Positions 1 through 8,365 are shown, counted from the first letter of the stretch. The stretch is 64,000 nt of DNA from Curtobacterium sp. MCBD17_035 (GCF_003234815.2 NZ_CP126279.1:2976001-3040000); one strand, 5' to 3'. Numbers and translations: made by a program. The notes: generated by a model not told the origin, from the letters alone.

Positions 1-1213
1 TCTTGACGCGCGACACCGCGGTCTGCGACGTCTCGTGGTTTATGATCTTCGCCGCGTCGGCCCCTGCAGCCGACTGGAACACGGGCTTGTCGAAGTAGAG
101 CTGCTTGCCCTTGACGTTCGCGGCGAGCTCCGGGTTGCTCCGGTAGCGGATGTAGCCCGAGCCGTTGTCGACCGCGAGCCACTTCATGAACACCGCGGTG
201 GCGTCCTTCTGCTTGCTGAAGGGGTTCATCGCGACGGACCACGAACCGGTCGGCGTCGCGACCTGCTTGCTGTCCGCGAAGGCGGGCATCGGTGCCACGC
301 CCCAGTGCACCTTCGACGCCTGGAGCTCGGGCAGGAGCCAGGGCCCCTCGACCGAGTACGCCACCTGGCCGGCGAGGAACGCGGGGTCGGTCTGGTCAGC
401 GGTCATGCCCTTCGGAGCCGCGCCCGAGGCGAAGATCGAGCGGTACCACGTCATCGCCTTCACCCACGCGCTGTTGGTGAAGTCCGGCGTCAGGTTGTCC
501 GTGCCGTCCGCGCCGACCGAACCTCCGAGCTGGACCGAGAGCGGCTCGAGCTGGTAGTAGCGGTCGAACTGGCCGAACGTCATGCCGTACTGCGCGCCGG
601 CCTGCTTGGCCTTCAGCGCGTCGGACGCCAGGTCCTGCCAGGTCATCCGGCTGCTCGTGGACGGGGAGGGTGTGGGGAGCCCGGCCTTCGCCAGCAGGTC
701 CTTGTTGTAGTACAGGAGCTGCGTGGAGTTCGCGATCGGGAGGGCGTACAGCTTGCCCTTCTGGACGCCCGTCTCGTACGACACCTTGTCGAACGACGAC
801 GAGTACCCGCCGAACTGGGACGTCAGGTCCTCGGCCTCACCGCGGCTGGCCAGCGCGGCGATGCGCGGCTGGTCCGCCCAGTAGAGGTCCGGGTCACCGC
901 CCTTGTTCGACACGTGCGAGTCGACGGTCGAGTTGAGGGAGTCGAACGGCACGGTCTGCCACTTGATCGTGATGTTCGGGTGTGCCTTCTCGAACGCGTC
1001 GACGACCGGCTGCATGTTGTCCGGGGACTTGAGGCTGAGGATGCTGAGCACCTTGACGGTGGTCTTCGGGTCCTTCGACGGGATGGACCAGCTCCCCGAG
1101 GAGGATGCGGCACCCCCGCCGCTCGAGCATCCGGTCAGGGCGAGTGCGCCGGCGATGACGCCGGCGGCGGTGACGAGCAGCCGACGACGGCCGTGGTGGA
1201 CGTGTGATCGCAT
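1..1213 (-). CDS. ABC transporter substrate-binding lipoprotein (sugar type), 3' end cut by window
   Basis: Extracellular solute-binding protein that would deliver a sugar-like ligand to an ABC importer. The ATG at 1213 follows GGAGGG. The N-terminus is Arg-rich, then hydrophobic, then a lipobox LTGC with the lipidated Cys near residue 29, followed by a Gly/Ser linker. The rest resembles family-1 binding proteins (segments such as VVDAFEKAHPNI, QLLYYNKDLLAKAG). About 404 residues are visible and the C-terminus lies outside the window. It sits 116 bp downstream of a nucleoside hydrolase on the same strand, so the ligand may be a nucleoside or its sugar; that is inference. No permease is visible inside the window; genes beyond the left edge may supply it. 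Confidence 0.88.
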   Translation of the reverse strand, partial: MRSHVHHGRRRLLVTAAGVIAGALALTGCSSGGGAASSSGSWSIPSKDPKTTVKVLSILSLKSPDNMQPVVDAFEKAHPNITIKWQTVPFDSLNSTVDSHVSNKGGDPDLYWADQPRIAALASRGEAEDLTSQFGGYSSSFDKVSYETGVQKGKLYALPIANSTQLLYYNKDLLAKAGLPTPSPSTSSRMTWQDLASDALKAKQAGAQYGMTFGQFDRYYQLEPLSVQLGGSVGADGTDNLTPDFTNSAWVKAMTWYRSIFASGAAPKGMTADQTDPAFLAGQVAYSVEGPWLLPELQASKVHWGVAPMPAFADSKQVATPTGSWSVAMNPFSKQKDATAVFMKWLAVDNGSGYIRYRSNPELAANVKGKQLYFDKPVFQSAAGADAAKIINHETSQTAVSRVK

Positions 1214-1329
1214 TGGTCCCTCCATTGGGTGTGCGGATCGTGGGTACGGTGAACGGCCCGGCGCCCGGGGCGGGCGACGGTTGTGGCGGGCAGCGGGCGG
1301 AGCGGGTGCCGGTCGGGCGCTCCGACGGC

Positions 1330-2283
1330 TCAGAGGTCGGCGATGCGCCCCAGGAAGTGGTCGGTGAACGCGGCGACGTCGACCTCCGTCGCGATCCTGC
1401 AGTTCGGCGCGGGTGCGTCCGGCCCGTGCCCGAGGTCGGTGACGAGCACGCCGCGCGCGAGTCCGTCGCCGGTGACAACGTCGACCGCGGCGTCGACCCA
1501 GGTGAGGAACTCGGGGTGCGTCAGCGCCGCGACGGCGAGCGGGTCGTGCATCGCGCACGAATCGCGGTTGCGCGGGTCGCCCGGGTCGCGCTCGGCGATG
1601 TGGTCGATCCACGCGTTCGTCGATTCGCCCGCGAGGGTGGCGAAGTCGCGGCCCGAGTCGGTGAGACGACGAGCGTCGTCACGGGTGAGTCGGACCTGCA
1701 ACGTGACGTCGAGACCGACCCACCGCTGCGGTGCACCGGAGCGCAGCACGGTCGCGGCGGCCTCCGGGTCCACCCACACGTTGAACTCGCCCGGCATGCT
1801 CCGGTGGGCCATGGTGCCGAGGAACACGCCGCCCATCATCACGATCTCCTTGACCGACGACGCCAGTCGTGGCTCCATCGTGAGAGCGAGCGCGATGTTC
1901 GTCAGCGGCCCGATCGCGCAGATCGTGATCTCGCCCGGGTTCGCCATCACGTGCTCGATGATCCGGTGCGCCGCGTGGCCCGGGTCGGGCTCCAGGCCGA
2001 CCCCGTACGTGCTGACGACCTCGGGGGACGGCTCACGCCGGCGCTCCGGGTGGACGAGCGGTGTCGGGGCGCCCTTGACGACCGGGACGTCGATGCCCAG
2101 CCGACGGCGGAGTTCGAGCGTCAGGAGCGTGGCGCTCTCGACGTCGGTGTTCCCGTTGACGGTGGTGACCAGTTCGAGGTCGATCTCGGGTTCGGCCACC
2201 GCGAGGGCGAGCGCGAACCCGTCATCGATGTCGCTGCCCGGGGCACCCATGGCGAGGTCGGTGTCGAGGATGAGACGAGTCAT
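1330..2283 (-). CDS. Inosine-uridine preferring nucleoside hydrolase
   Basis: Hydrolyses the N-glycosidic bond of nucleosides to give base plus ribose (nucleoside salvage). The 317 residues match the usual IUNH length. The N-terminal calcium-binding signature is present as DTDLAMG followed by SDIDDG (Asp7, Asp9, Asp20, Asp21), and VNGN follows near residue 43. ATG at 2283 is preceded by AGGGAG six bases upstream, which settles the start. It is the first gene of an apparent unit with the binding protein downstream, and a repeated AACTCGTGTT element lies just upstream, so it is probably repressor controlled. The exact nucleoside preference cannot be read from sequence. Confidence 0.93.
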   Translation of the reverse strand: MTRLILDTDLAMGAPGSDIDDGFALALAVAEPEIDLELVTTVNGNTDVESATLLTLELRRRLGIDVPVVKGAPTPLVHPERRREPSPEVVSTYGVGLEPDPGHAAHRIIEHVMANPGEITICAIGPLTNIALALTMEPRLASSVKEIVMMGGVFLGTMAHRSMPGEFNVWVDPEAAATVLRSGAPQRWVGLDVTLQVRLTRDDARRLTDSGRDFATLAGESTNAWIDHIAERDPGDPRNRDSCAMHDPLAVAALTHPEFLTWVDAAVDVVTGDGLARGVLVTDLGHGPDAPAPNCRIATEVDVAAFTDHFLGRIADL

Positions 2284-2611
2284 CGCGAACTCCCTTGTTC
2301 AACTCGTGTTGCGTCGCTTCCTGACTGCGAGTTAACACGAGTTGCGCGGCGTGGACAAGGGGTGATCCGGAAATGGTCGGGCGAGAGACCTCGATGGGCG
2401 TCAGCGTCCGCGCTCCGGTCGATCACCGCAGTCGCGCGGGCTCGGCCATCCCGTCTCCTCCGGGGACCGCTTCCACACCAGCTCCGACCGAGCCCCCGCG
2501 CCACGAACTCGGAGGAGGAGCCACCCTGCCTCAGCCCCCTTGAAAGCGGACCCGTTGATCGCTCGGGTCGCTCATCAGGCCACGCCGGTCGTATCGCCCG
2601 ACCGCGATCCG
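2284..2611. other. 328-bp intergenic stretch
   Basis: Between the nucleoside hydrolase and the VanZ-like gene. Apart from the operator-like repeats at 2300-2344 I see no gene, RNA or clear terminator. Reading frames crossing it lack ribosome binding sites and recognisable domains. Confidence 0.5.
2300..2344 (-). promoter_or_regulatory. Operator-like inverted and direct repeat upstream of nucleoside hydrolase
   Basis: CAACTCGTGTT (2300-2310) is exactly inverted as AACACGAGTTG (2334-2344), and the distal part also reads as a direct repeat CGAGTTAACACGAGTT (2328-2343). That makes three copies of an ACTCG-type half-site within 45 bp of the start codon. This is the layout expected of a LacI-, GntR- or ROK-type repressor site. 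The regulator itself is not in the window. Confidence 0.6.
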
Positions 2612-3231
2612 TCAGTGCAGACCTGATCCCCACCGGGAGCGGGCTGAGGCTCCGCGCTTCCCGGGCCTCGGTGACCTCGGGTCCGGACTCGGACACCACA
2701 CGAACGGCGTCGCGACGCGCGAGAGCTGTGGTACGCGCGACAGGAGGCGGACGACCGCGATTCCCACGAGTGCCCCGACGGTGTTGCCGATCACGTCGTC
2801 GATGTCGGCGACACGCCCCGTGCTCACGGTCATGTCGCCGACGAGCTGGACCACTTCGATCGTGACGCTCAGCAGGAACGCGATGGTCCCGAGTCGGATG
2901 ACGGATCCCCGGACGAGGAACGGCAGGAGCACCCCGATCGGAACGAACAGGACGATGTTGAGGACCATGCCCGACGGGTCGCGCGGCACGGTCGCCACCG
3001 GGATGAGTTGCACGAACACCGGCCATGGCGGGAGCGTGGCTCGTTCCGCGCCGAGGACGATCGGGGCGGGGAACAGCACCGACCGGAGCAGCACGATCCC
3101 GAACAGGCAGGCGGCGCCAGCGGTGATCGTGCGCGAGAGGGTCAGGCGGTCGCGCTGCCGCAGCCGCCACAACAGGAGCACCCAGACGACGATCGCGGCA
3201 GGGATGAGGACGGGCAGCGCGGGAACCACGG
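2612..3231 (-). CDS. VanZ-like family membrane protein
   Basis: Integral membrane protein with the VanZ-like fold; family members have been linked to glycopeptide/lipoglycopeptide tolerance, but most are uncharacterised. Hydrophobic segments include LIPAAIVVWVLLLWRL, a second near FGIVLLRSVLF, and the family-typical core NIVLFVPIGVLLPFL followed by a VTIEVVQL helix and DIDDVIGN, with a last helix ending in VVRLLSR. GTG at 3231 is my choice because it starts just before the first helix. The frame stays open to an ATG at 3376, which would overlap the next gene. The tail after the last helix is Arg/Pro-rich and looks non-conserved. Confidence 0.75.
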
Positions 3232-3293
3232 ACGGCAGGCTATCGGCGACGCTCGCGCTGTGCCTGCGCGGGCGGAGGTCGTGGCAGCTGCCG

Positions 3294-3542
3294 TCAATGG
3301 TTCCTGCGGCGCTGCGCAGACAGGGCGCGAACCCATCGGAGCCAGCCTTCGAGCTCGGCTCGTGCTGCCTCCACACTGTGGTGACTTCCCTCGACGGTCC
3401 CGTCGATCGAACGCGCCGCGAAGCCCTGCTCGTGGGTCACCGAGCCGACGAGGTGTCCTCCGAGGAACGCGTCGAGACCATCATCGCCCTCCACCCACGC
3501 CAGATCGTGGAACGCGTCGGTCCCGGCTGGCAGATCGCTCAT
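3294..3542 (-). CDS. Hypothetical protein, 82 aa
   Basis: I do not recognise this protein. ATG at 3542 has AGGACG upstream; an in-frame start nine codons earlier is possible. The protein is acidic at the N-terminus (segment DLAWVEGDDGLDAFLGG), then has an amphipathic helix (SVEAARAELEGWLRWVRAL) and a basic tail RRR. It lies between the VanZ-like gene and another small unknown gene on the same strand. No signal peptide or membrane segment is seen. Confidence 0.5.
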   Translation of the reverse strand: MSDLPAGTDAFHDLAWVEGDDGLDAFLGGHLVGSVTHEQGFAARSIDGTVEGSHHSVEAARAELEGWLRWVRALSAQRRRNH

Positions 3543-3650
3543 GGTTCGTCCTCGCGATCCTCGGGGCACCAGCGGTTCGAGCTGAGGCTGCCGCGGTGCT
3601 GCTCGGCTCGAGAAGATCCACGCGCGGATCGCGGGGTCTCGGTCGATCGC

Positions 3651-3863
3651 CTACCGGTGGACGTCGGCCGTGGAGCGCGATTGGGGCCGCTGCACGATGA
3701 CGACCGGGCAACCGGGCCCACCCTGGTAGACGAGCGTGCCGCCCCCGTCGAGGTCGACGTGCTTCACACCGGGGTCGTTGACCAACGAGTCGAGCTGCCG
3801 GCCATCGGCCACGACGTCGAGGCGGTACTCGCGGCCGCCCACGACCGCGTACACGTCGTTCAC
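3651..3863 (-). CDS. Hypothetical protein, 70 aa
   Basis: Unrecognised small protein. Its ATG (3863) overlaps the stop of the preceding gene in the arrangement ATGA, so the two are almost certainly translationally coupled. The sequence looks like a small beta-rich domain (VYAVVGGREYRLDVV, then HVDLDGGGTLVYQGG and PVVIVQR), with a basic, polar C-terminus. Confidence 0.55.
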   Translation of the reverse strand: MNDVYAVVGGREYRLDVVADGRQLDSLVNDPGVKHVDLDGGGTLVYQGGPGCPVVIVQRPQSRSTADVHR

Positions 3864-4291
3864 GCTCGACCCCGGGGCGTGAAGGAGATCCTCTCCGCGG
3901 CGCGGGTCACTTCCTTCGCCCGCGCATCACGGTCCTCGGCCTCGCCCTGTGCCACATCGATCCGTCGCTGCTTCTCCGCGGCCACGTTCCGGCTGATCTC
4001 ATCGATCACCGTTGCGATCTCCTCCGCGAGACCCTGCTCGAGCTCTTCCAACGAGGTGTGACCGATCAGGAGGCGACGATCGGCGATCTCGAGCGTGACC
4101 TCGGGGTACCCCGCCGTCGCCATGGCGTTCCGGACACTGCTCGTGACGATCGCCTGGGCCTCCATGGGCTCGGGACGACGGTTGAACACCGCCGGGACGG
4201 TGTACCGCGCCGACGAGGCGGGGAGCGGGTTGGGAAGGCCAGAGGCCACGACGCCGGCGAGAGCCAGGGATTGGAGATGGGTGTCGGTCAT
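3860..4291 (-). CDS. Hypothetical protein, 143 aa
   Basis: Unrecognised protein, first of a coupled pair with the 70-residue gene. The N-terminal 45 residues are Pro/Ala-rich with weak hydrophobicity. The middle reads like an alpha/beta unit (IADRRLLIGHTSLEEL), and residues from about 95 on form a charged helix rich in Glu, Arg and Ala that could be a coiled coil. An internal ATG at MEAQAIVTSS is an alternative start. The cluster ends beside tRNA-Arg, a common integration neighbourhood, but I found no duplicated tRNA end. Confidence 0.5.
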   Translation of the reverse strand: MTDTHLQSLALAGVVASGLPNPLPASSARYTVPAVFNRRPEPMEAQAIVTSSVRNAMATAGYPEVTLEIADRRLLIGHTSLEELEQGLAEEIATVIDEISRNVAAEKQRRIDVAQGEAEDRDARAKEVTRAAERISFTPRGRA

Positions 4292-4544
4292 GATGTCGCC
4301 GCTTCCGTCGACGGCTCCCGCACGCTCGCGCTCGAGAGGATCCCGAGCGGATCTGTGGTGGCCGCTCCTCGAGCCTCCTCTCGGCGCCTGGAAGCGCGCC
4401 TGCGACCCATGGCAGCGCGCGGATCAGTCGGAGAAACCGGCGGACGAGGTGTGCCGGGGTCGCCGGGGGCAGGAGGAGGGACCTCTCAAGGGCGCGGCTA
4501 CCGAGCTGGCTGGACCTTCGATCCCGGCACGGCGACGACGACGG

Positions 4545-4619
4545 TGGTGCCCCTGGAGGGACTCGAACCCCCAACCCTTTCCTTAGGACGGAACTGCTCT
4601 TCCATTGAGCTACAGAGGC
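4545..4619 (-). tRNA. tRNA-Arg (anticodon CCT)
   Basis: Read on the minus strand the acceptor stem is GCCTCTG/CAGGGGC, the D-arm is GCTC-GAGC, the anticodon loop is GTCCTAA with CCT at 34-36, the T-arm has GGTTCGAGTCC, and CCA is encoded. One mismatch occurs at the top of the anticodon stem. It decodes AGG. Confidence 0.92.
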
Positions 4620-4653
4620 AGGCGCCAGCCACTCTACCGGCCCCACCACGCAC

Positions 4654-4695
4654 GGACGGGAGGCGCGACACCAGCCGGTGCCGCGCCTCCCGTCC
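4654..4695 (-). terminator. Hairpin terminator after MFS gene
   Basis: Perfect 14-bp stem GGACGGGAGGCGCG / CGCGCCTCCCGTCC just beyond the MFS stop codon (4722). It belongs to the GGGAGGC-bearing hairpins seen repeatedly in this window. Confidence 0.7.
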
Positions 4696-4721
4696 GATCG
4701 ATGTGGAGGGTGGGGCGGCTC

Positions 4722-6266
4722 CTACGCGGACGCCACCGGCTGCTCGGCCCCGGCCTCGGCCCGCGCGGTCGCGGGCGCAGCGCCGAGCGCCGACTCCGCG
4801 TCATCAACGGCCCCGGCGGCAGACGCCACCCCGCCCTGCGCCGCCCGCCGGTGCCCCGGCAGGAACAGCACGGCGACCAGGAGCACGACGGCGATCGCGG
4901 CGATCGCGACGAACACCAGGTGCATCGCGGTCATGAGCCCGGCGCCCTCGGGGACGCCGGCGGCGTTGAGCTGCACGTGCGCGTTGACGACCGCGCCGAA
5001 CACCGCGACGCCGATGGCCGAACCCATCGAGCGGGCGAACATGTTCGTGCCGGTCACGGCACCGCGCTCGCTCCAGGTGGCGGACGACTGGGCGGCGATC
5101 AGGGTCGGCACGGCGGTCAGGCCCATGCCCGCGCCGATGACGAAGCAGAACAGGGCGACGAGCCAGATCGACGAGTGCACGGCGAGCGTGATGGTGAGCA
5201 CCGCACCGATGAGCACGAGGGTCGACCCGATGACCGAGGTGACGCGGAACCCGAACCGCAGGTAGAAGCGCCCGGCCTGCGACGCCGAGATCGGCCATCC
5301 GAGGGTGAGCGCCGCGAGCGCGAACCCGGCGATGAGGGGCGACGCCCCGAGGACGTCCTGCGCGTAGATCGGCACGTACGTGGACAGGCCCATCACGATG
5401 ACGCCGATGATGAGCGACGCGATCGTGGACGCGGCGACCACGCGCCGCTTCAGCAGGCCGAGCGAGAAGATCGGCTGCGCGACGCGGAGCTCGACGACGA
5501 CGAACGCGACCAGGAGGACCGCGGCGGCGATGAAGATCGCGAACGACGCGGGGGCGTCCCAGGCCCACGACGTCCCGCCCTCGAGCAGACCGAGCAGGAG
5601 CGCGGTCGTCCCGCCGCCGAGCAGGGCCGCGCCGAGGTAGTCGATGCGCTGCCGGTCCTGCGACGCGTCACGTTGCTCGTGGTAGGCGCGGATGAGCATG
5701 ACGCCGGCGACGATGGCGAGCGGGATGTTGATCCAGAAGATCCACCGCCACGCGCCGATCTGGCTGAACAGGCCACCGAGGGTCGGCCCGACGACCGAGG
5801 CGATGCCCCAGACCGAAGCGAGGTAGCCCTGCGTCTTCGCGCGCTCCTCGAGCGTGTAGATGTCGCTCGTGATCGTCATCGAGATCGGCAGCACGGCGCC
5901 CGCGCCGAGGCCCTGCACGACCCGCGCCAGGATGAGGACGGGCATCGACCACGCGGCGCCACACAGCACCGAGCCGAGCAGGAACAGGCCGATCCCGACG
6001 AGCAGCAGGCGCTTGCGGCCGAGCACGTCGGCGAGGCGGCCGTAGATCGGCACCGAGACCGCCTGCGCGAGCAGGTACACCGAGAACAGCCAGGGCAGCT
6101 GCTGGAAGTGCCCGAGGTCCTTGGCGATGGACGACGACGCCGTCGCGATGATCGTGGAGTCGAGGGCGACCAGTGCGGTCGCGAGCATCAGGGCCAGGAG
6201 GATCGGGCCGCGCTCGGAGCGCAGGCCCACGCCGGAGCGAGCAGGAGGTGCAGAGGGTGCAGACAC
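4722..6266 (-). CDS. MFS transporter, DHA2 (14-TM drug:H+ antiporter) type
   Basis: Proton-driven efflux permease of the drug:H+ antiporter-2 family in the cytoplasmic membrane. The first helix LALMLATALVALDSTIIATA is followed by the motif-A loop GRLADVLGRKRL, then LILARVVQGLGAGAVLP and WIFWINIPLAIVAG, all typical of EmrB/QacA relatives. The frame remains open to 6431, but that would run into the HNH gene, which ends at 6368. GTG at 6266, with GGAG about 11 bases upstream, gives 514 residues, the family's usual length. The Ala-rich C-terminal tail (last 40 residues) is cytoplasmic and low complexity. Substrate unknown. Confidence 0.88.
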   Translation of the reverse strand: MSAPSAPPARSGVGLRSERGPILLALMLATALVALDSTIIATASSSIAKDLGHFQQLPWLFSVYLLAQAVSVPIYGRLADVLGRKRLLLVGIGLFLLGSVLCGAAWSMPVLILARVVQGLGAGAVLPISMTITSDIYTLEERAKTQGYLASVWGIASVVGPTLGGLFSQIGAWRWIFWINIPLAIVAGVMLIRAYHEQRDASQDRQRIDYLGAALLGGGTTALLLGLLEGGTSWAWDAPASFAIFIAAAVLLVAFVVVELRVAQPIFSLGLLKRRVVAASTIASLIIGVIVMGLSTYVPIYAQDVLGASPLIAGFALAALTLGWPISASQAGRFYLRFGFRVTSVIGSTLVLIGAVLTITLAVHSSIWLVALFCFVIGAGMGLTAVPTLIAAQSSATWSERGAVTGTNMFARSMGSAIGVAVFGAVVNAHVQLNAAGVPEGAGLMTAMHLVFVAIAAIAVVLLVAVLFLPGHRRAAQGGVASAAGAVDDAESALGAAPATARAEAGAEQPVASA

Positions 6267-6311
6267 CTCCGGGGCAACTCCGAGCGCTGGTTCAGCATTC
6301 CGCAGACACGC

Positions 6312-6355
6312 CGGACGGGAGGCCCGGCACCCGCTGGCCCCGTCCCTCCCGTCCG
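6312..6355 (-). terminator. Hairpin terminator after HNH gene
   Basis: CGGACGGGAGG (6312-6322) pairs with CCTCCCGTCCG (6345-6355) right after the HNH stop codon at 6368. Confidence 0.6.
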
Positions 6356-6367
6356 ACGCCCGCCGGG

Positions 6368-6862
6368 TCAGGCGGCGGCGAGGTACTCGTCCCAGTCCGG
6401 CTGCGGCCGCTCGATGCCGCGCACGATCCACGCCGTGCCGTGCGGAGCACGTGGGCGGAAGCGCAGCGTCCAGCCCATCTCGTGCGGGGTGCGGTCACCC
6501 TTGACGTTGTTGCAGGCCAGGCAGCACGCCACGAGGTTCTCCCACGAGTCCGCACCGCCGCGGGACTTCGGGTGCACGTGGTCGATCGTCGTGGCGTGCC
6601 GGTTGCAGTAGGCGCAGCGGTTGCCGTCGCGGCGCAACACTCCGCGGCGGGACACGGGGACGAGCCGGCTCTGCGGGATGCGCACGTACCGGGTGAGGAC
6701 GATGACCGACGGCCGGTCGTAGCTCGTGGTGGAGCCGAATACCGGGTGGTCGGCGTCGGCGGTGATGACGGTGGCCTTCTGGTTCATGACCAGGACGAGG
6801 GCCCGTCGGAACGAGATCACCGCGAGGGGTTCGTAACCGGCGTTGAGGACGAGAGTGCGCAT
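6368..6862 (-). CDS. HNH endonuclease-type protein
   Basis: 164-residue protein with a complete HNH/zinc-finger nuclease core: CAYCN, then TIDHVHPKSRGG, SWENLVACCLACNNVKGDR and the closing Arg-rich segment. The His of DHVHP and the Asn of WENLV are the catalytic/metal residues in the family. The N-terminal half (MRTLVLNAGYEPL, PVFGSTTSYDRPSVIVL) is the conserved partner domain seen in many single-copy actinobacterial and cyanobacterial HNH proteins of unknown role. ATG at 6862 has GGAAGGG upstream. A 33-codon gene with a terminator hairpin lies directly upstream on the same strand and may regulate it. Confidence 0.88.
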   Translation of the reverse strand: MRTLVLNAGYEPLAVISFRRALVLVMNQKATVITADADHPVFGSTTSYDRPSVIVLTRYVRIPQSRLVPVSRRGVLRRDGNRCAYCNRHATTIDHVHPKSRGGADSWENLVACCLACNNVKGDRTPHEMGWTLRFRPRAPHGTAWIVRGIERPQPDWDEYLAAA

Positions 6863-6959
6863 GGGGTCCCTTCCGACGTGCCTGGACGGCTTCCAGGCGG
6901 ACGACGCTGCTCACGGTCCCCTCGGTCCTCGAGCGGGTGACCCGACTCCGGAAGCAGAA

Positions 6960-6985
6960 GAGCACCGCCCTGGTGGGCGGTGCTC
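6960..6985 (-). terminator. Hairpin overlapping the stop of a small gene
   Basis: GAGCACCGCCC / GGGCGGTGCTC with loop of about four bases: a perfect 11-bp stem. Its first bases coincide with the TGA of the 33-codon gene and it is followed on the minus strand by CTTCTGCTTCC. It is either a terminator for the small gene or an attenuator in front of the HNH gene. Confidence 0.7.
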
Positions 6986-7085
6986 AGTTCGCGGGCGCGT
7001 GCTGGGGCACGCGGCAGGTCGTGGTCGACCATATGTCGACGTGCGCGCGCCGACCCATGGTGCGGGTCGTGCGGCAGGCTGGCAT
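6984..7085 (-). CDS. Small ORF, 33 aa, upstream of HNH gene
   Basis: ATG at 7085 is preceded by GGGAG at a good distance (CGGGAGATCAC). The 33 codons end in TGA at 6984-6986, exactly where the terminator hairpin begins. The peptide is basic and rich in Thr, Arg and His with two Cys (MPACRTTRTMGRR at its start, STTTCRVPQHAPAN at its end) and has no hydrophobic segment. It is either a free-standing small protein or a leader peptide whose translation controls the hairpin and hence the HNH gene. I do not recognise the family. Confidence 0.55.
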   Translation of the reverse strand: MPACRTTRTMGRRAHVDIWSTTTCRVPQHAPAN

Positions 7086-7201
7086 GTGATCTCCCGTTCG
7101 AGGTCGAGTGGACCGTGTCGCCAGGTTAACCCAGAAACCGGCCCGACACGAGAGCGTGTGGACCCGTTTCCGGTGCGTTCAGCGGGCCTGGGCCCGTCCG
7201 T

Positions 7202-8365
7202 TCACTTGATGCCGAAGCGGACGATGTGGTAGTCGGTCGTCCAGATCGGGCGGATGCTGACCGAGCCGCCGGGCTTCGGGGCGTCCATGATCATGCCGTT
7301 GCCCATGTAGAAGCCCTCGTGCGCCTCGGTGTTGAAGATCACGACGTCGCCGGGCTGGGCCTCGGAGGTCGGGATCGTCGTGCCGGCGGCGTCCTGCAGC
7401 GGCACGGAGTGCGCGAGCGAGATGCCGAACTGGGCGTAGACGTACATGACGTACCCGGAGCAGTCGAAGCCGGCCGGAGTCGCGCCGCCGTAGACGTACG
7501 GCGTGCCGATGTACTGCTCTGCGACCGAGACGACCTGCGACAGGCTGAAGCTCGGGTACTTCGGGCTCGCGACGTAGTCCGCGGCGCTCGGACCGGTGTA
7601 CGAGGCGTACGAGGCGGCGGTCTGCGCGCGAGCCGTGGCGAGGGCGGTGTCGCTCGTCGTGGTCGTCGTCGTCGCGGTGGACGCGGTGACCTTCGGGGCG
7701 ACGACCTTCGGGGCCGTCGCGGTGTAGCCGTCGCGGACGGTGTCGGCGAGCGCCGCGGTGTTCGCGACGGTGAGCGACTGGCTGTCCGCCGAGCGGAGGT
7801 TGCCCTGGGCGACGGCCTGCTGCGAGCCGGCGGTCGGCTGCGGGGCGGTCGCGGCGATGGCGGGGAGTGCCATGGTGCCGAAGAGTCCGGCCGTGATCGT
7901 CATGACGGCGACCGGCAGGACCTTGCGCTTCCCGCGCGCGGCCGGCCGGGAGGCGCTGCTCGCGACCGCCGCGCGGCTGGCGGCGGCACGGCGGGCGGCG
8001 GTGGCGACCGGGGACTTGGCGAACGACGATGTGACCGGCGCGATGGGAGCCTCGAGCTCCGGGTCGACGGAGCGAACCACGGCGGCGCCGGCCGCGACGG
8101 CGGGCTTGGGGGCCGGCTCGGTCGCCGCCACGAGGGTGGTCTCGGCAGCGGGTGCGGCCTCGACGATGGCCTGCTCGGACGCCGCGGCAGTCGTCGCGGC
8201 GACCGCGACCGGTGCGACGGGCGCGGTCGACCCCGTGCGGGCGGCGGCGGCCTCGGCGGCGCGGCGCTCGCGGCGACTCGCGAACTGGATGTCGGTCGAA
8301 CGGGCGGCGGCACCCGTGGTGGTGTCGGCTCGCTGGGCGTCCGTGGTGGAACCGGTCTGCGTCAA
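7202..8365 (-). CDS. NlpC/P60 (C40) cell-wall endopeptidase
   Basis: Secreted or surface peptidoglycan D,L-endopeptidase. The C-terminal 95 residues form the NlpC/P60 domain: AEQYIGTPYVYGG, the catalytic Cys near residue 302 in FDCSGY, SVPLQDAAGTTI, PGDVVIF and the catalytic His near 349 in AHEGFYMGNG. A long Ala/Thr-rich N-terminal part carries one membrane/signal helix (LPVAVMTITAGLFGTMALPA) about 145 residues in, so the first section may be cytoplasmic. TTG at 8365 with GGAGAC upstream fits best: the frame stays open to 8479, but that part overlaps the transcribed leader from the promoter at 8521-8549. A GGCCGGGAGGC word lies in the coding region at 7944. Confidence 0.85.
   Translation of the reverse strand: MTQTGSTTDAQRADTTTGAAARSTDIQFASRRERRAAEAAAARTGSTAPVAPVAVAATTAAASEQAIVEAAPAAETTLVAATEPAPKPAVAAGAAVVRSVDPELEAPIAPVTSSFAKSPVATAARRAAASRAAVASSASRPAARGKRKVLPVAVMTITAGLFGTMALPAIAATAPQPTAGSQQAVAQGNLRSADSQSLTVANTAALADTVRDGYTATAPKVVAPKVTASTATTTTTTSDTALATARAQTAASYASYTGPSAADYVASPKYPSFSLSQVVSVAEQYIGTPYVYGGATPAGFDCSGYVMYVYAQFGISLAHSVPLQDAAGTTIPTSEAQPGDVVIFNTEAHEGFYMGNGMIMDAPKPGGSVSIRPIWTTDYHIVRFGIK

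Noticed and set aside
4545-4619. Integration site (att) at tRNA-Arg
   Set aside because: No second copy of the tRNA 3' end was found in the window and no integrase lies nearby.
4605-6611. 668-residue plus-strand frame
   Set aside because: It is the complementary-strand shadow of the MFS gene, low-complexity Arg/Asp/His, with no ribosome site or domain.
7115-7135. Iron box (IdeR site) at the GGTTAACC palindrome
   Set aside because: Only a short palindrome; it lacks the extended 19-bp consensus and is not upstream of an iron gene.
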